Shown in pieces: positions 54,938-62,192 of a DNA stretch of 64,000 bases. The stretch's first letter is position 1, and each line of letters opens with the position of its first letter. Where the stretch lies: assembly GCA_937890835.1 (NCBI GenBank), contig CALADF010000017.1:1-64000 (forward strand), given 5' to 3'. The stretch comes from an uncultured bacterium. GTDB lineage: Bacteria > Actinomycetota > Coriobacteriia > Coriobacteriales > Eggerthellaceae. Below the pieces are notes generated by a model that saw nothing but the letters and a program-made list of their open reading frames with translations, had not been told where the DNA came from and did no database searches. The position numbers and the translations under genes are program-made.

Positions 54938-55097
54938 GAAGCACAGGGACGATGAGATGCCAAAGACATCGAAGAAGCAAGGGCATCGGATGCAACAAAG
55001 GCCTTCGACGATGTCGCTGCACCGTCGAAGGCCCGAAGCGCCGAATGCGGCGTCCGGTCGACATAGACCGACATGGCGCCGGCGCGACGCAAACTCG

Positions 55098-58000
55098 TTA
55101 GCCCGCGTCGCGCCACCGTTCGCGGCGAGCGCGGCGCGTGGCAGCAGCAGCAACAAGAGCGGATGCCAACGCGCACGCGAGCAGCACCGCCGCTGCGGGC
55201 TCTGCCGCATCGCCCGTAGCGGGCAGGGCGAGCGGCCCTGAAGCGGAGCCTGCGCTCGCATCCGCCGAGCCGCCTGCCGTATCGCCACCGGCGTCACCCG
55301 AAGCTCCGTCGGACACGTACGTCACCGAGCCCGAAAGATTCGTCATGGTCTGCTCCCAACCGTCCTGCGCGATAAGCGCGCGCAGTGCCTGCTCGCACGT
55401 GCCGTACTCATGCATAAGCTCCGCCTCGGCAAGCGCCGGATACACATCGGTTGCGACGGGCAAATAGCTGCTCGTAGCGACCTTGTACACGCGCGAAGCG
55501 TCAAGCGGTTCGCCGTCCACCAAAATGCTGCGCACGCGTTCGCCTTCAGGCTTGCCCCAATCGACCTCCATGACGGCACCGCCCACGGCTAGAACCGAGC
55601 CCGACTTCTGCGGCCAACTGTACTGCATGGGATCTTCGCCTGCCTGAGCAGCGGCCATCTGCTTCGCCAGCATCTCACGGCACTCCGCCGAAAGCGAAAG
55701 CGACCGTTCGATGATGTCGCGCACCTGAGCCCCCGTAAGCTCGTAGGTCGCCAACGTGTTGCCGTAAGGCGATACGGCCAAAACATCGCCTGCGGTCACC
55801 TCGCCTGCGGGAATGCCGCCGCGGATGCCGCCTGCGTTCTCAAACGCCAGATCGGCGCCCGTCTGCGCAAGATAGGCGCCCGTCACCACATGCCCTATCG
55901 GCGTGTCCTCGGTGCGCACGAGCTCCCAACCGCCCGGCGCCGACGCGCTCGAGCTCGCGTATTCGTAAGCACGCGAGCTCATCCCGATCACCTGATCGAG
56001 CGTCACCGCGTTCTCCTCAAGCAGCGCAGCAGTAAGCTCGTCTATCTTATCGTTCGCCCGTGCGACATCGGCCGTGCTCACCTGACGCGTCCTGTGCCCC
56101 ACGACCTCGAAATCGCCTTCCGCGTTTCTCTCGACCTCGATCGACAGCAATCCGATCGAACCGAAATAGGCAACCGAAGGACTCGAAGCCGCCTCGACCA
56201 CCGCCACCTTACGACCATCCGCCGCAGTTACGGCTTCGTCGATGGAGACGCGCTCGTGCCCTGCGACGACCGCATCGACGCCGCACAGCTCGACGGCGAA
56301 GGCGAGGGGGTCCTGATTGTGCGTCAACGCGATGACCACCTCGGCGCCTGCGACCCGCAGCTGCTCAGTCGTCTCGTTGGCCACGTCAACCGCATTCGAG
56401 AACTCAACCCGGGACACGTTCCCAGGCGCCGTCGAACCATAGAGCCCATCGTCGATAACCCCGAAAACGCCCACCATCGCGCTTCGCCCCGTCAAGCCGC
56501 CCGAAGCGCCCTCGAGCGGAACCTCGAACAGGCGATACGGCTCCTCGAACAAGGCGTCTCCCGCTTCCTTATCGCTCACGTTGGCGGCCAGCACCGAGAA
56601 CGACGCGTCGGCGTCGATCTCCGCCAAACGTTCGGATCCGTAGCTCCAATCGTGGTTGCCGGGCGTGGTGGCGTCGTAGCCCGCCGCATCCATGAGCGCT
56701 GCTATGGCGGCGCTTTGGTTCACCGTCGCGTAAGAATCGCCGTGGAACGTATCGCCGGCATCCAAAACCAACCCCGCGCGCTCGTCTTCGGCAACCGCCG
56801 CCACAGCAGAGAACGCGTTGACCGCCGCGCCGGCGCCATCTTCAACCGCGTAATGCCCGTGAATATCGTTCGTGTGCACGATGTCGAACGTTCCAGAATC
56901 GGGGGACGTCGCCGATCCGAACACCTTGATGTCGACGTTTCCGAACGTGGTGGTGCCGCCGGAGGTCATGTTAGGGTCGTCGTTGAAAGTCGAGGCGTCG
57001 AACCAACCGCCCGACTCGCCGATATAGCTCTCGCCCTCGTTTATCACCGTGTCGATATAGCTCGGATAGCCGATTTCTTGAGCGAAATCGCGGGAAAGGC
57101 CGCGCTCGACGGGGATACCCCAAACGGAAATCTCATCGCCCGTCTCCGTATCCGTCATAACCGTCGACAAGGTCTGGACGACGGAGTAACGCTGACCCGC
57201 CTTCATGGAAACGGGTTCGTCAAGGTCGAGGGCGTAGTTGCCCACATTCGGAAGCAAATAGGATTGTTCTAACGCACGCGCCCCCTCATCGGGATAAGCC
57301 GCACCATCCTCAAGCAGGTAGATCTCCACATCGACGTTCATTCCCGAAACGCTCGCATATGGCGAGACGCTCTCGATGCTCATGTCGCGATCGGCGGTGA
57401 ACACGTTCGCGACCGACATCTCGCTTGTGCTGAGAATGGGATTGGCGAACACTTCGCCCGATCCTACGAGATCATACTGCTGCACGGCCCGATCGGACGC
57501 AGCATCGGCGTCAGCTGTCAGCACGTTAAACGAGAACGGGCTTTTATCGTAGTACGAGAGATAGAAATACCCGGTGCCGCCGACGCCCCAGCCGGATGTC
57601 CCGCCGACGCCCCCGTCCTTGCAACCCCAACTGTTCTTGACGATCCACGCGCCGTCGCCCGCAGGCGTCGTGGGGAAATTGTCCTTGGAATATTCGTCAT
57701 CCCAGCCCACGACGGCGACCGAATGATTCGACAGCGCTGGTTCGTCCATGTACTGGCACCAGTTCACCATGCTGAAGCTCTCAGTGCTCATGGTCTCATC
57801 GTCAGGCGTCGAGACGTCGGCGCAATAATTCGCCACGATGGCGCCGCCGTCCATGATCGCCTGCTTCGCCCTGCTCGTGGCTCCCTCGTCGTAATCGCCC
57901 AAGGCAAGCTCGCCGGTAGAGGCCAAGTAGCTGTTGTATGGCCCCGGGATCACCTCGGCGCGCTCCACGTTGCCCGCTCGGTTCGACGAATCACGCATCA

Positions 58001-58556
58001 CCGATTCGTCAAGCGACCAAGTTCCCTCACGCGAATACATCGAAGCTTGAATCCCATCGAGCAGGGGATCCTCCCACGTCTCGTATACGCCCTCGTCATT
58101 TTGATACAGCGCCGCCGATTCCCTTGCCAAACCGTTCATCGACAGAATGAAGTTCGCGGCTTCCGCGACGTTGCCGCCTGCGCCGAAGACGTCGGCATCC
58201 ACGGAGAACGTGCCTTCGCCGACTTGAGACGACGCGCCGAACAGCCCCAGCGTCTGCCCGCTTACGGGAACGCGATGGAAATACGACAGGAAGCGCTCGG
58301 ACAGATCGACTTCGTCCGCCGCGACGCCCTGCATCAGCATACTGCTCTCGAGAGCGGCGACCGTCGCAAACGCCCAGCACGTACTCCATGGGTTCTGGCT
58401 TTTGACGAGCGTGACGTAGCTCTTTCCGTCGACGTCCCTCAAATCATATTCGTCGGGCAGCGAGGCGTTATATACCGTCGAGTCATCGCGGGGAGTCGTG
58501 TAAAGCGCGCCGGCGCCACCGACGAATCCCGCGGGAACAACCGCGTTAAGCTGCAT
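55098..58556 (-). CDS. Wall-anchored papain-like peptidase / 5'-nucleotidase fusion (signal peptide severed upstream)
   Basis: 1152 aa from the first ATG after an in-frame stop. Residues 30-345 are a C1 papain-like domain: Cys60 in WSTCWAFATV, His278 in SNHSVAVVGWDDEY, Asn308 in WIVKNSWGC. About 350-550 is a beta-rich, lectin-like segment. From 555 comes a UshA-type metallophosphoesterase (FDIVHTNDIHGHYA, VLDAGDTFHGDSY, TTPGNHDWSYGSERL, DAVVAGHERV) and a 5'-nucleotidase C domain (ENAGGIRGGIPAGEVTAGD, VSPYGNTLATYELTGAQV). It ends with LPATG at about 1111, a hydrophobic stretch and an RRARRER tail, a sortase signal. No ribosome site precedes ATG 58556; a signal peptide lies upstream beyond a TGA. 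Likely a recent pseudogene, or a sequencing error. Confidence 0.85.
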   Translation of the reverse strand: MQLNAVVPAGFVGGAGALYTTPRDDSTVYNASLPDEYDLRDVDGKSYVTLVKSQNPWSTCWAFATVAALESSMLMQGVAADEVDLSERFLSYFHRVPVSGQTLGLFGASSQVGEGTFSVDADVFGAGGNVAEAANFILSMNGLARESAALYQNDEGVYETWEDPLLDGIQASMYSREGTWSLDESVMRDSSNRAGNVERAEVIPGPYNSYLASTGELALGDYDEGATSRAKQAIMDGGAIVANYCADVSTPDDETMSTESFSMVNWCQYMDEPALSNHSVAVVGWDDEYSKDNFPTTPAGDGAWIVKNSWGCKDGGVGGTSGWGVGGTGYFYLSYYDKSPFSFNVLTADADAASDRAVQQYDLVGSGEVFANPILSTSEMSVANVFTADRDMSIESVSPYASVSGMNVDVEIYLLEDGAAYPDEGARALEQSYLLPNVGNYALDLDEPVSMKAGQRYSVVQTLSTVMTDTETGDEISVWGIPVERGLSRDFAQEIGYPSYIDTVINEGESYIGESGGWFDASTFNDDPNMTSGGTTTFGNVDIKVFGSATSPDSGTFDIVHTNDIHGHYAVEDGAGAAVNAFSAVAAVAEDERAGLVLDAGDTFHGDSYATVNQSAAIAALMDAAGYDATTPGNHDWSYGSERLAEIDADASFSVLAANVSDKEAGDALFEEPYRLFEVPLEGASGGLTGRSAMVGVFGVIDDGLYGSTAPGNVSRVEFSNAVDVANETTEQLRVAGAEVVIALTHNQDPLAFAVELCGVDAVVAGHERVSIDEAVTAADGRKVAVVEAASSPSVAYFGSIGLLSIEVERNAEGDFEVVGHRTRQVSTADVARANDKIDELTAALLEENAVTLDQVIGMSSRAYEYASSSASAPGGWELVRTEDTPIGHVVTGAYLAQTGADLAFENAGGIRGGIPAGEVTAGDVLAVSPYGNTLATYELTGAQVRDIIERSLSLSAECREMLAKQMAAAQAGEDPMQYSWPQKSGSVLAVGGAVMEVDWGKPEGERVRSILVDGEPLDASRVYKVATSSYLPVATDVYPALAEAELMHEYGTCEQALRALIAQDGWEQTMTNLSGSVTYVSDGASGDAGGDTAGGSADASAGSASGPLALPATGDAAEPAAAVLLACALASALVAAAATRRARRERWRDAG

Positions 58557-58634
58557 GCCGTCGGGTAAGTGCAGCGAGTCGTAAAAGCGCGCAACCGCCT
58601 CGGCATCGTTTACGCCGGTCTCGGCATTTGCGCT

Positions 58635-58749
58635 TCACTCGGTGGCCAGCGCGCTTGCAGGCACGAGCGAAATCGCAAGAAGGCACGTCAGAACAACCGT
58701 GAGACCTTGCAAAAACCCTGGTACGGCAACTGGAAGCATTGGTTCTCAT
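58635..58749 (-). pseudogene. Severed signal-peptide exon of the C1 peptidase-nucleotidase gene
   Basis: In the frame of the downstream protein, codons from 58739 read MLPVAVPGFLQGLTVVLTCL and then LAISLVPASALATE, a typical export signal with an Ala-x-Ala cleavage site, followed by TGA at 58635-58637 and then codons joining straight onto the peptidase. The only good ribosome site (GAGGAGG) serves ATG 58749, which is one base out of phase. Removing one T from the T5 tract at 58711-58715 would fuse MRTNASSCRTRV to the hydrophobic core. So both a one-base shift and a nonsense codon seem to lie here. Confidence 0.7.
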
Positions 58750-58889
58750 CGACGGGCCTCCTCTTGGTTCCGCGAAACATCATGAAGCGGCAATAATCTC
58801 ATAGAATCATTCGGGGAGGACGCCGACACGCGTTAAACGGAATGCGGAACCGATTCTCAGGAATGAAACGCAATCCCCTGCACGGCAAC

Positions 58890-58932
58890 AAAAAAACGCC
58901 CGCCGCCGGGCCGAAGCCATGACGACGGGCGT
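58890..58932 (-). terminator. Terminator of the gatC-gatA-like-gatB operon
   Basis: Minus-strand ACGCCCG (58926-58932)/CGGGCGT (58896-58902) with a GC-rich branched loop, followed by seven Ts. It lies 44 bases past the gatB stop. Confidence 0.9.
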
Positions 58933-58975
58933 CCTTCACGCCAAAGCGGCGCAAATCCGTAAATGCCGGTTCGCG

Positions 58976-60412
58976 CTAACCCTCCATCAGGCACTTGATC
59001 AGCATCTCGCGCAGCTGCTTAGGTTCGCAGTTGCCCTTCAGCTGCTTCATGCACTTGCCGAACAGCGGGTTGATGGCCTTCTCGTTACCACCTCGGTAAT
59101 CGTCGGCGTCCTTCTCGTTCTCCGCCACGATGGCGCGAATGACGTCCATGACCGCGTCGGTGTCGCCGGAGATGACCATATCGTGCGCCTCGGCGTACGC
59201 CCGCGGGTCGACGTCGTCGCCCTCGAACATGGCCTCAAGAATGAGCTTGGCGTTCGCGCTGCTGACCACGCCGTCGCCCACCAGCTTCACCAACTCGCCC
59301 AAACGAGTGCCGGAAAGCGAGAGGTCGTCCATGGTCTGCCCGTTTTTCTTCAAGATGGCCAGGCAGTTGGTGCCGATCCAGTTCGCGCACTCCTTGGCAA
59401 GCCCGCTCACGCGATACGCCTCGTCGAAGCAGTCGCACAGAACGCGGCTTCCCACCAGAAGTTCGGCGTCGCGCTCGGCCAGGCCCTCATCGATAAGCTG
59501 CTGCTTCTTCACCTCGGGGAACGGCGGCAGCGACGCGTCGATGCGGTCGTACCACTCGTCGTCGATGACGATGGGCATCACGTTGGGGTCGGGGAAATAA
59601 CGGTAGTCGCCCGCGGTTTCCTTGTTGCGCATGGCGAAGCTCATGCCCCGTTCGTCGTCCCAGCGGCGCGTCTCCTGCACCAGCTCCTCGGTGCCGTTCT
59701 CGATGGCGTCGATATGGCGGTCCTGCTCGAAGGCGATGGCGCGGCGGATGGCGGAAATGGAGTTCATGTTCTTCATCTCGGTGCGCACGCCGAGCTCGGC
59801 GCTTCCCTCGGGGCGCACGGACAAGTTGACGTCGCAGCGCATGGTGCCCAGCTCCATGCGGCACTCGGACACCTTCGCGAAACGCAGAAGCGAGCGCAGG
59901 CGTTCCAGATACGCCACCACCTCGTCGGCGCTCGACAAGTCGGGCTGGCTGACGATCTCGATCAGCGGAACGCTCGTGCGGTTGAAGTCGACCAGCGTGA
60001 TGTTGCTGAGCGTGTCGTGCACCAACTTGCCTGCGTCTTCCTCCATGTGAATCTGCTTGATGCGGATGTCCTTGGGACCGTCCTCGGTCTCGATGCGCAC
60101 GGTGCCGTCAACGGCCACGGGCGAAAACCACTGCGTGGTCTGATACGAGCACGGAAGATCGGGGTAGTAATAGCTCTTCTTATCGAACGTGGTCACGCGG
60201 TTGATGTGGCAGTTGAGCATGCGACCTGCGGTGATGCCCAGATCGACCGCGCGCTTGTTCACGATGGGAAGCATGCCGGGCATGCCGCAGCACGCGGGGC
60301 ACACATGGCTGTTCTGCTCGTCACCCGAGCGGTTCGCGCACGAGCAGAAGATCTTGGAGTCGGTGGCGAGCTCGACGTGAACCTCCAAGCCGATGACGGT
60401 TTCGTAACGCAT
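58976..60412 (-). CDS. GatB paralogue 1 (aspartyl/glutamyl-tRNA amidotransferase B-like)
   Basis: 478 aa, full GatB length. N-terminal ETVIGLEVHVELATDSKIFC, zinc cysteines FCSC and CPACCGMPG, central IHMEEDAGKLVHD, DFNRTSVPLIEIVSQPD, MELGTMRCDVNLSVRPEG, and tail helices (AKECANWIGTNCLAILKK, EKAINPLFGKCMKQLKG) are kept. It differs from classical GatB in the loop PDLPCSYQTTQWFSPVA, where most have PKGYQISQ. Its ATG overlaps the stop of the GatA-like gene (TAATG), so the two are made together. A second, more canonical gatB lies 1.8 kb upstream. Whether this one still transamidates is open. Confidence 0.9.
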   Translation of the reverse strand: MRYETVIGLEVHVELATDSKIFCSCANRSGDEQNSHVCPACCGMPGMLPIVNKRAVDLGITAGRMLNCHINRVTTFDKKSYYYPDLPCSYQTTQWFSPVAVDGTVRIETEDGPKDIRIKQIHMEEDAGKLVHDTLSNITLVDFNRTSVPLIEIVSQPDLSSADEVVAYLERLRSLLRFAKVSECRMELGTMRCDVNLSVRPEGSAELGVRTEMKNMNSISAIRRAIAFEQDRHIDAIENGTEELVQETRRWDDERGMSFAMRNKETAGDYRYFPDPNVMPIVIDDEWYDRIDASLPPFPEVKKQQLIDEGLAERDAELLVGSRVLCDCFDEAYRVSGLAKECANWIGTNCLAILKKNGQTMDDLSLSGTRLGELVKLVGDGVVSSANAKLILEAMFEGDDVDPRAYAEAHDMVISGDTDAVMDVIRAIVAENEKDADDYRGGNEKAINPLFGKCMKQLKGNCEPKQLREMLIKCLMEG

Positions 60413-61623
60413 TAGCGCACCTCCTCAGAAGCGGTCTGGAGCTTCTCCGCGAACGTAAGCAGCGTCCCCTCGGAAAACGCCGGGCCGACGAGCTGCACGC
60501 CGCCCGCGACGACAGCGGGAAGGCCCGTGATGGACGCGGGAGCGGTGGCGGCGTTCTCCTTGAAGCACAGGTGCTTATCGGCGGCCACGTCGGCGGGCGC
60601 GTAAGCGGACTTGCCGCACGCGGGCAGAAGCACCGCGTCGTAGGAGTCGAACAGGCGGACGAACTCCTCGACGATCACGCGACGCACACGCAGCGACTTG
60701 TCGTACATCTTCTCGTAGTTCTCTTCGGAGAGCATCTCGGATCCGTAGAGGATGGCGGTCTTGAGCACGTCGCCGAACGCCTCGGTGCGGCTGTTGGTGT
60801 ACAAATCGTCGATGGTGTCGTAATCGCTCGCGCGATGCCCGTACTTCACGCCGTCGAAGCGCGACACGTTGTTGCACAGCTCCGCCGACATGAGCACGTT
60901 CCACGCAGGACGCGCAGCCTGCAGAAGCGCGTCGTCGACCTCCTCAACCTCGAAGCCGTCCGCCTTGAACGCGGATACGGCCGCTTCCACAGCAGCGCGC
61001 ACGCCCTCGTCGGAGGCGGAGACGAAACCCGCCGCCAAGGCGATCTTCCTCTGCTTCGGCTCGGCGGCGACGCCCGCAGCGGCGCACAGGCCCTCGGGCA
61101 GGCTCGTGCCGTCTTTTTCGTCGTGACCCGCGATGGCGGCGAGCACCTCACGCGCAGCCTCCGCAGTGTTCGCCGAAACGCACACGGTCTCGCCCGAGCA
61201 CGCCACGGCGATGGTGCCGAAACGCGACACGGTGCCGTAAGTGGGCTTCACGCATACGTGATGCGAGAGCGCCGCCGCACGACGCTGCGCGCCGTTGACG
61301 TCGAGGCCCACGACCGCCTGCGCCGCACCCGACGCCAGAAGCGCCGAGGTCGCGGTGGCGAGGCTTCCCGCCTTGTCCTCGCACGCGCCGAAGTGCGACG
61401 TCTCGCCCAGAAGATCGAAGCCGAACTCGCCGACGTTCGTCTTGCCGATAACGCTGAAGCCCGCATCGGCCAGCTTGCCGACGACCTCGGCGTCGAACAG
61501 GCTCATGTAGCCGTCGAGCATCATGGAGCCGCCCGTCGTGGGCAAGCTCGTGGTGAGGATAAGGTCCTCCAACGCAACGGGTTTGCCCGACGCATCGGCC
61601 GCCTTGTTGATAAGAAGGTTCAT
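60412..61623 (-). CDS. GatA-like protein lacking the amidase catalytic triad
   Basis: 403 aa. Clear GatA kinship: HHVCVKPTYGTVSRFGTIA, NNVSRFDGVKYGHR, NSRTEAFGDVLKTAILYGSE, VVAGGVQLVGPAFSEGTLL. But it lacks about 60 N-terminal residues and its active site. The catalytic Lys (KDN motif) is Glu in VALEDLIL (residue 19); the cis-Ser loop GGSSGGS is replaced by LATATSALLAS; the nucleophile Ser of TGGSIRQPA is Ala in VNGAQRRAA (residue 112). So glutamine hydrolysis by the usual mechanism is impossible. It stands between gatC (18 bases upstream) and a gatB paralogue (one-base overlap). The frame is intact and well conserved elsewhere, against simple decay. Confidence 0.88.
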   Translation of the reverse strand: MNLLINKAADASGKPVALEDLILTTSLPTTGGSMMLDGYMSLFDAEVVGKLADAGFSVIGKTNVGEFGFDLLGETSHFGACEDKAGSLATATSALLASGAAQAVVGLDVNGAQRRAAALSHHVCVKPTYGTVSRFGTIAVACSGETVCVSANTAEAAREVLAAIAGHDEKDGTSLPEGLCAAAGVAAEPKQRKIALAAGFVSASDEGVRAAVEAAVSAFKADGFEVEEVDDALLQAARPAWNVLMSAELCNNVSRFDGVKYGHRASDYDTIDDLYTNSRTEAFGDVLKTAILYGSEMLSEENYEKMYDKSLRVRRVIVEEFVRLFDSYDAVLLPACGKSAYAPADVAADKHLCFKENAATAPASITGLPAVVAGGVQLVGPAFSEGTLLTFAEKLQTASEEVR

Positions 61624-61641
61624 TCTCGCCGTCCCCCTTGC

Positions 61642-61923
61642 CTACTCGACCGTACGCGGAACCTGCCAGTAACCCTCTTCCGCCTGGGGCGCGCCCGCCA
61701 GCAGCCGCTCGCGGTCGTAAGGTTCGATGGCAGCGTCTTCGCGCAGGACGTTTTGAAGCGGCATGACGTGAACCATCCGCTCCACCTCGCTCGTGTCGAT
61801 GGCGTCAAGTTGCGCCATCTCGGCTTCGCGCTCGGCGAAAAACGCGAGCGTCTCGGCCCTCTGCTCTTCGGTCAGACGAAGCTGGTTGAGCTTCTCCAGC
61901 CTGATGATTGTTTCGTTGTCCAT
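61642..61923 (-). CDS. gatC: Aspartyl/glutamyl-tRNA amidotransferase subunit C
   Basis: 93 aa, ordinary GatC length. N-terminal helices (IIRLEKLNQLRLTEEQRAET) and the C-terminal belt that wraps GatA (MPLQNVLREDAAIEPYDRE, NAPEAEDG-like AGAPQAEEGYWQVPRTVE) are present. GatC normally clamps GatA to GatB. It starts the transcript gatC-gatA-like-gatB; a terminator upstream separates it from the other gatB. No second gatC is in view, though one may lie beyond the right edge. Confidence 0.92.
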   Translation of the reverse strand: MDNETIIRLEKLNQLRLTEEQRAETLAFFAEREAEMAQLDAIDTSEVERMVHVMPLQNVLREDAAIEPYDRERLLAGAPQAEEGYWQVPRTVE

Positions 61924-61964
61924 AGGGTCCCTCTCTCGGTTCCTATCGTTTGCTGTAATCCCCT

Positions 61965-61995
61965 ATTCTAATGGAGATAACCCCATAACCAGCAA
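61965..61995 (-). promoter_or_regulatory. Tentative gatC operon promoter
   Basis: Minus-strand TTGCTG (61990-61995), 19-base spacer, TAGAAT (61965-61970), 42 bases before the gatC start. Spacer is long; it is the best match in the interval. Confidence 0.35.
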
Positions 61996-62070
61996 AATGC
62001 CCGAACCGAGCCGTCTCTTCTCAAGAGCAAAGTCGCGATCGATCACCGCGAACGCCCAAAGCCAACCGCG

Positions 62071-62112
62071 AAAAAGAAGGAAGCGGAGACCGCCTGAACG
62101 ACCTCCGCTTCC
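62071..62112 (-). terminator. Terminator after canonical gatB
   Basis: Perfect ten-base stem GGAAGCGGAG/CTCCGCTTCC with a 14-base loop, followed by TTCTTTTTC on the minus strand. It lies 80 bases past the gatB stop and splits the two gat gene sets into separate transcripts. Confidence 0.88.
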
Positions 62113-62192
62113 CGTCAAACATATCGCAGCGCCGCAGCGGGGCGCGTGTCAAGCAAACCCCGCACGCGAATCGGCGTGCGAACTCGAATTCG

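Larger units (their letters stand above)
54171..55097. other. Gene-poor, lower-GC region with remnants and a palindrome
   Basis: 927 bases without a confident gene. A GC hairpin CCCGAGGC/GCCTCGGG lies at about 54200-54230. On the minus strand a 60-codon frame (54515-54697) and a 55-codon hydrophobic frame (54415-54582, with LILSMGMLLFIAF) overlap in different phases, separated by partly repeated words around TATTTACGA at 54585-54630. This looks like a decayed or frameshifted gene rather than two genes. A 46-base AT-rich palindrome follows at 54892. Base composition is lower in GC than the flanks, which may mark foreign DNA. Confidence 0.5.

Noticed and set aside
58635..58637. TGA read as selenocysteine
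   Set aside because: The codon lies just after a signal-peptide cleavage site in a non-conserved segment, and no clear SECIS-like hairpin follows. A nonsense mutation or error is simpler, particularly with the apparent frameshift upstream.
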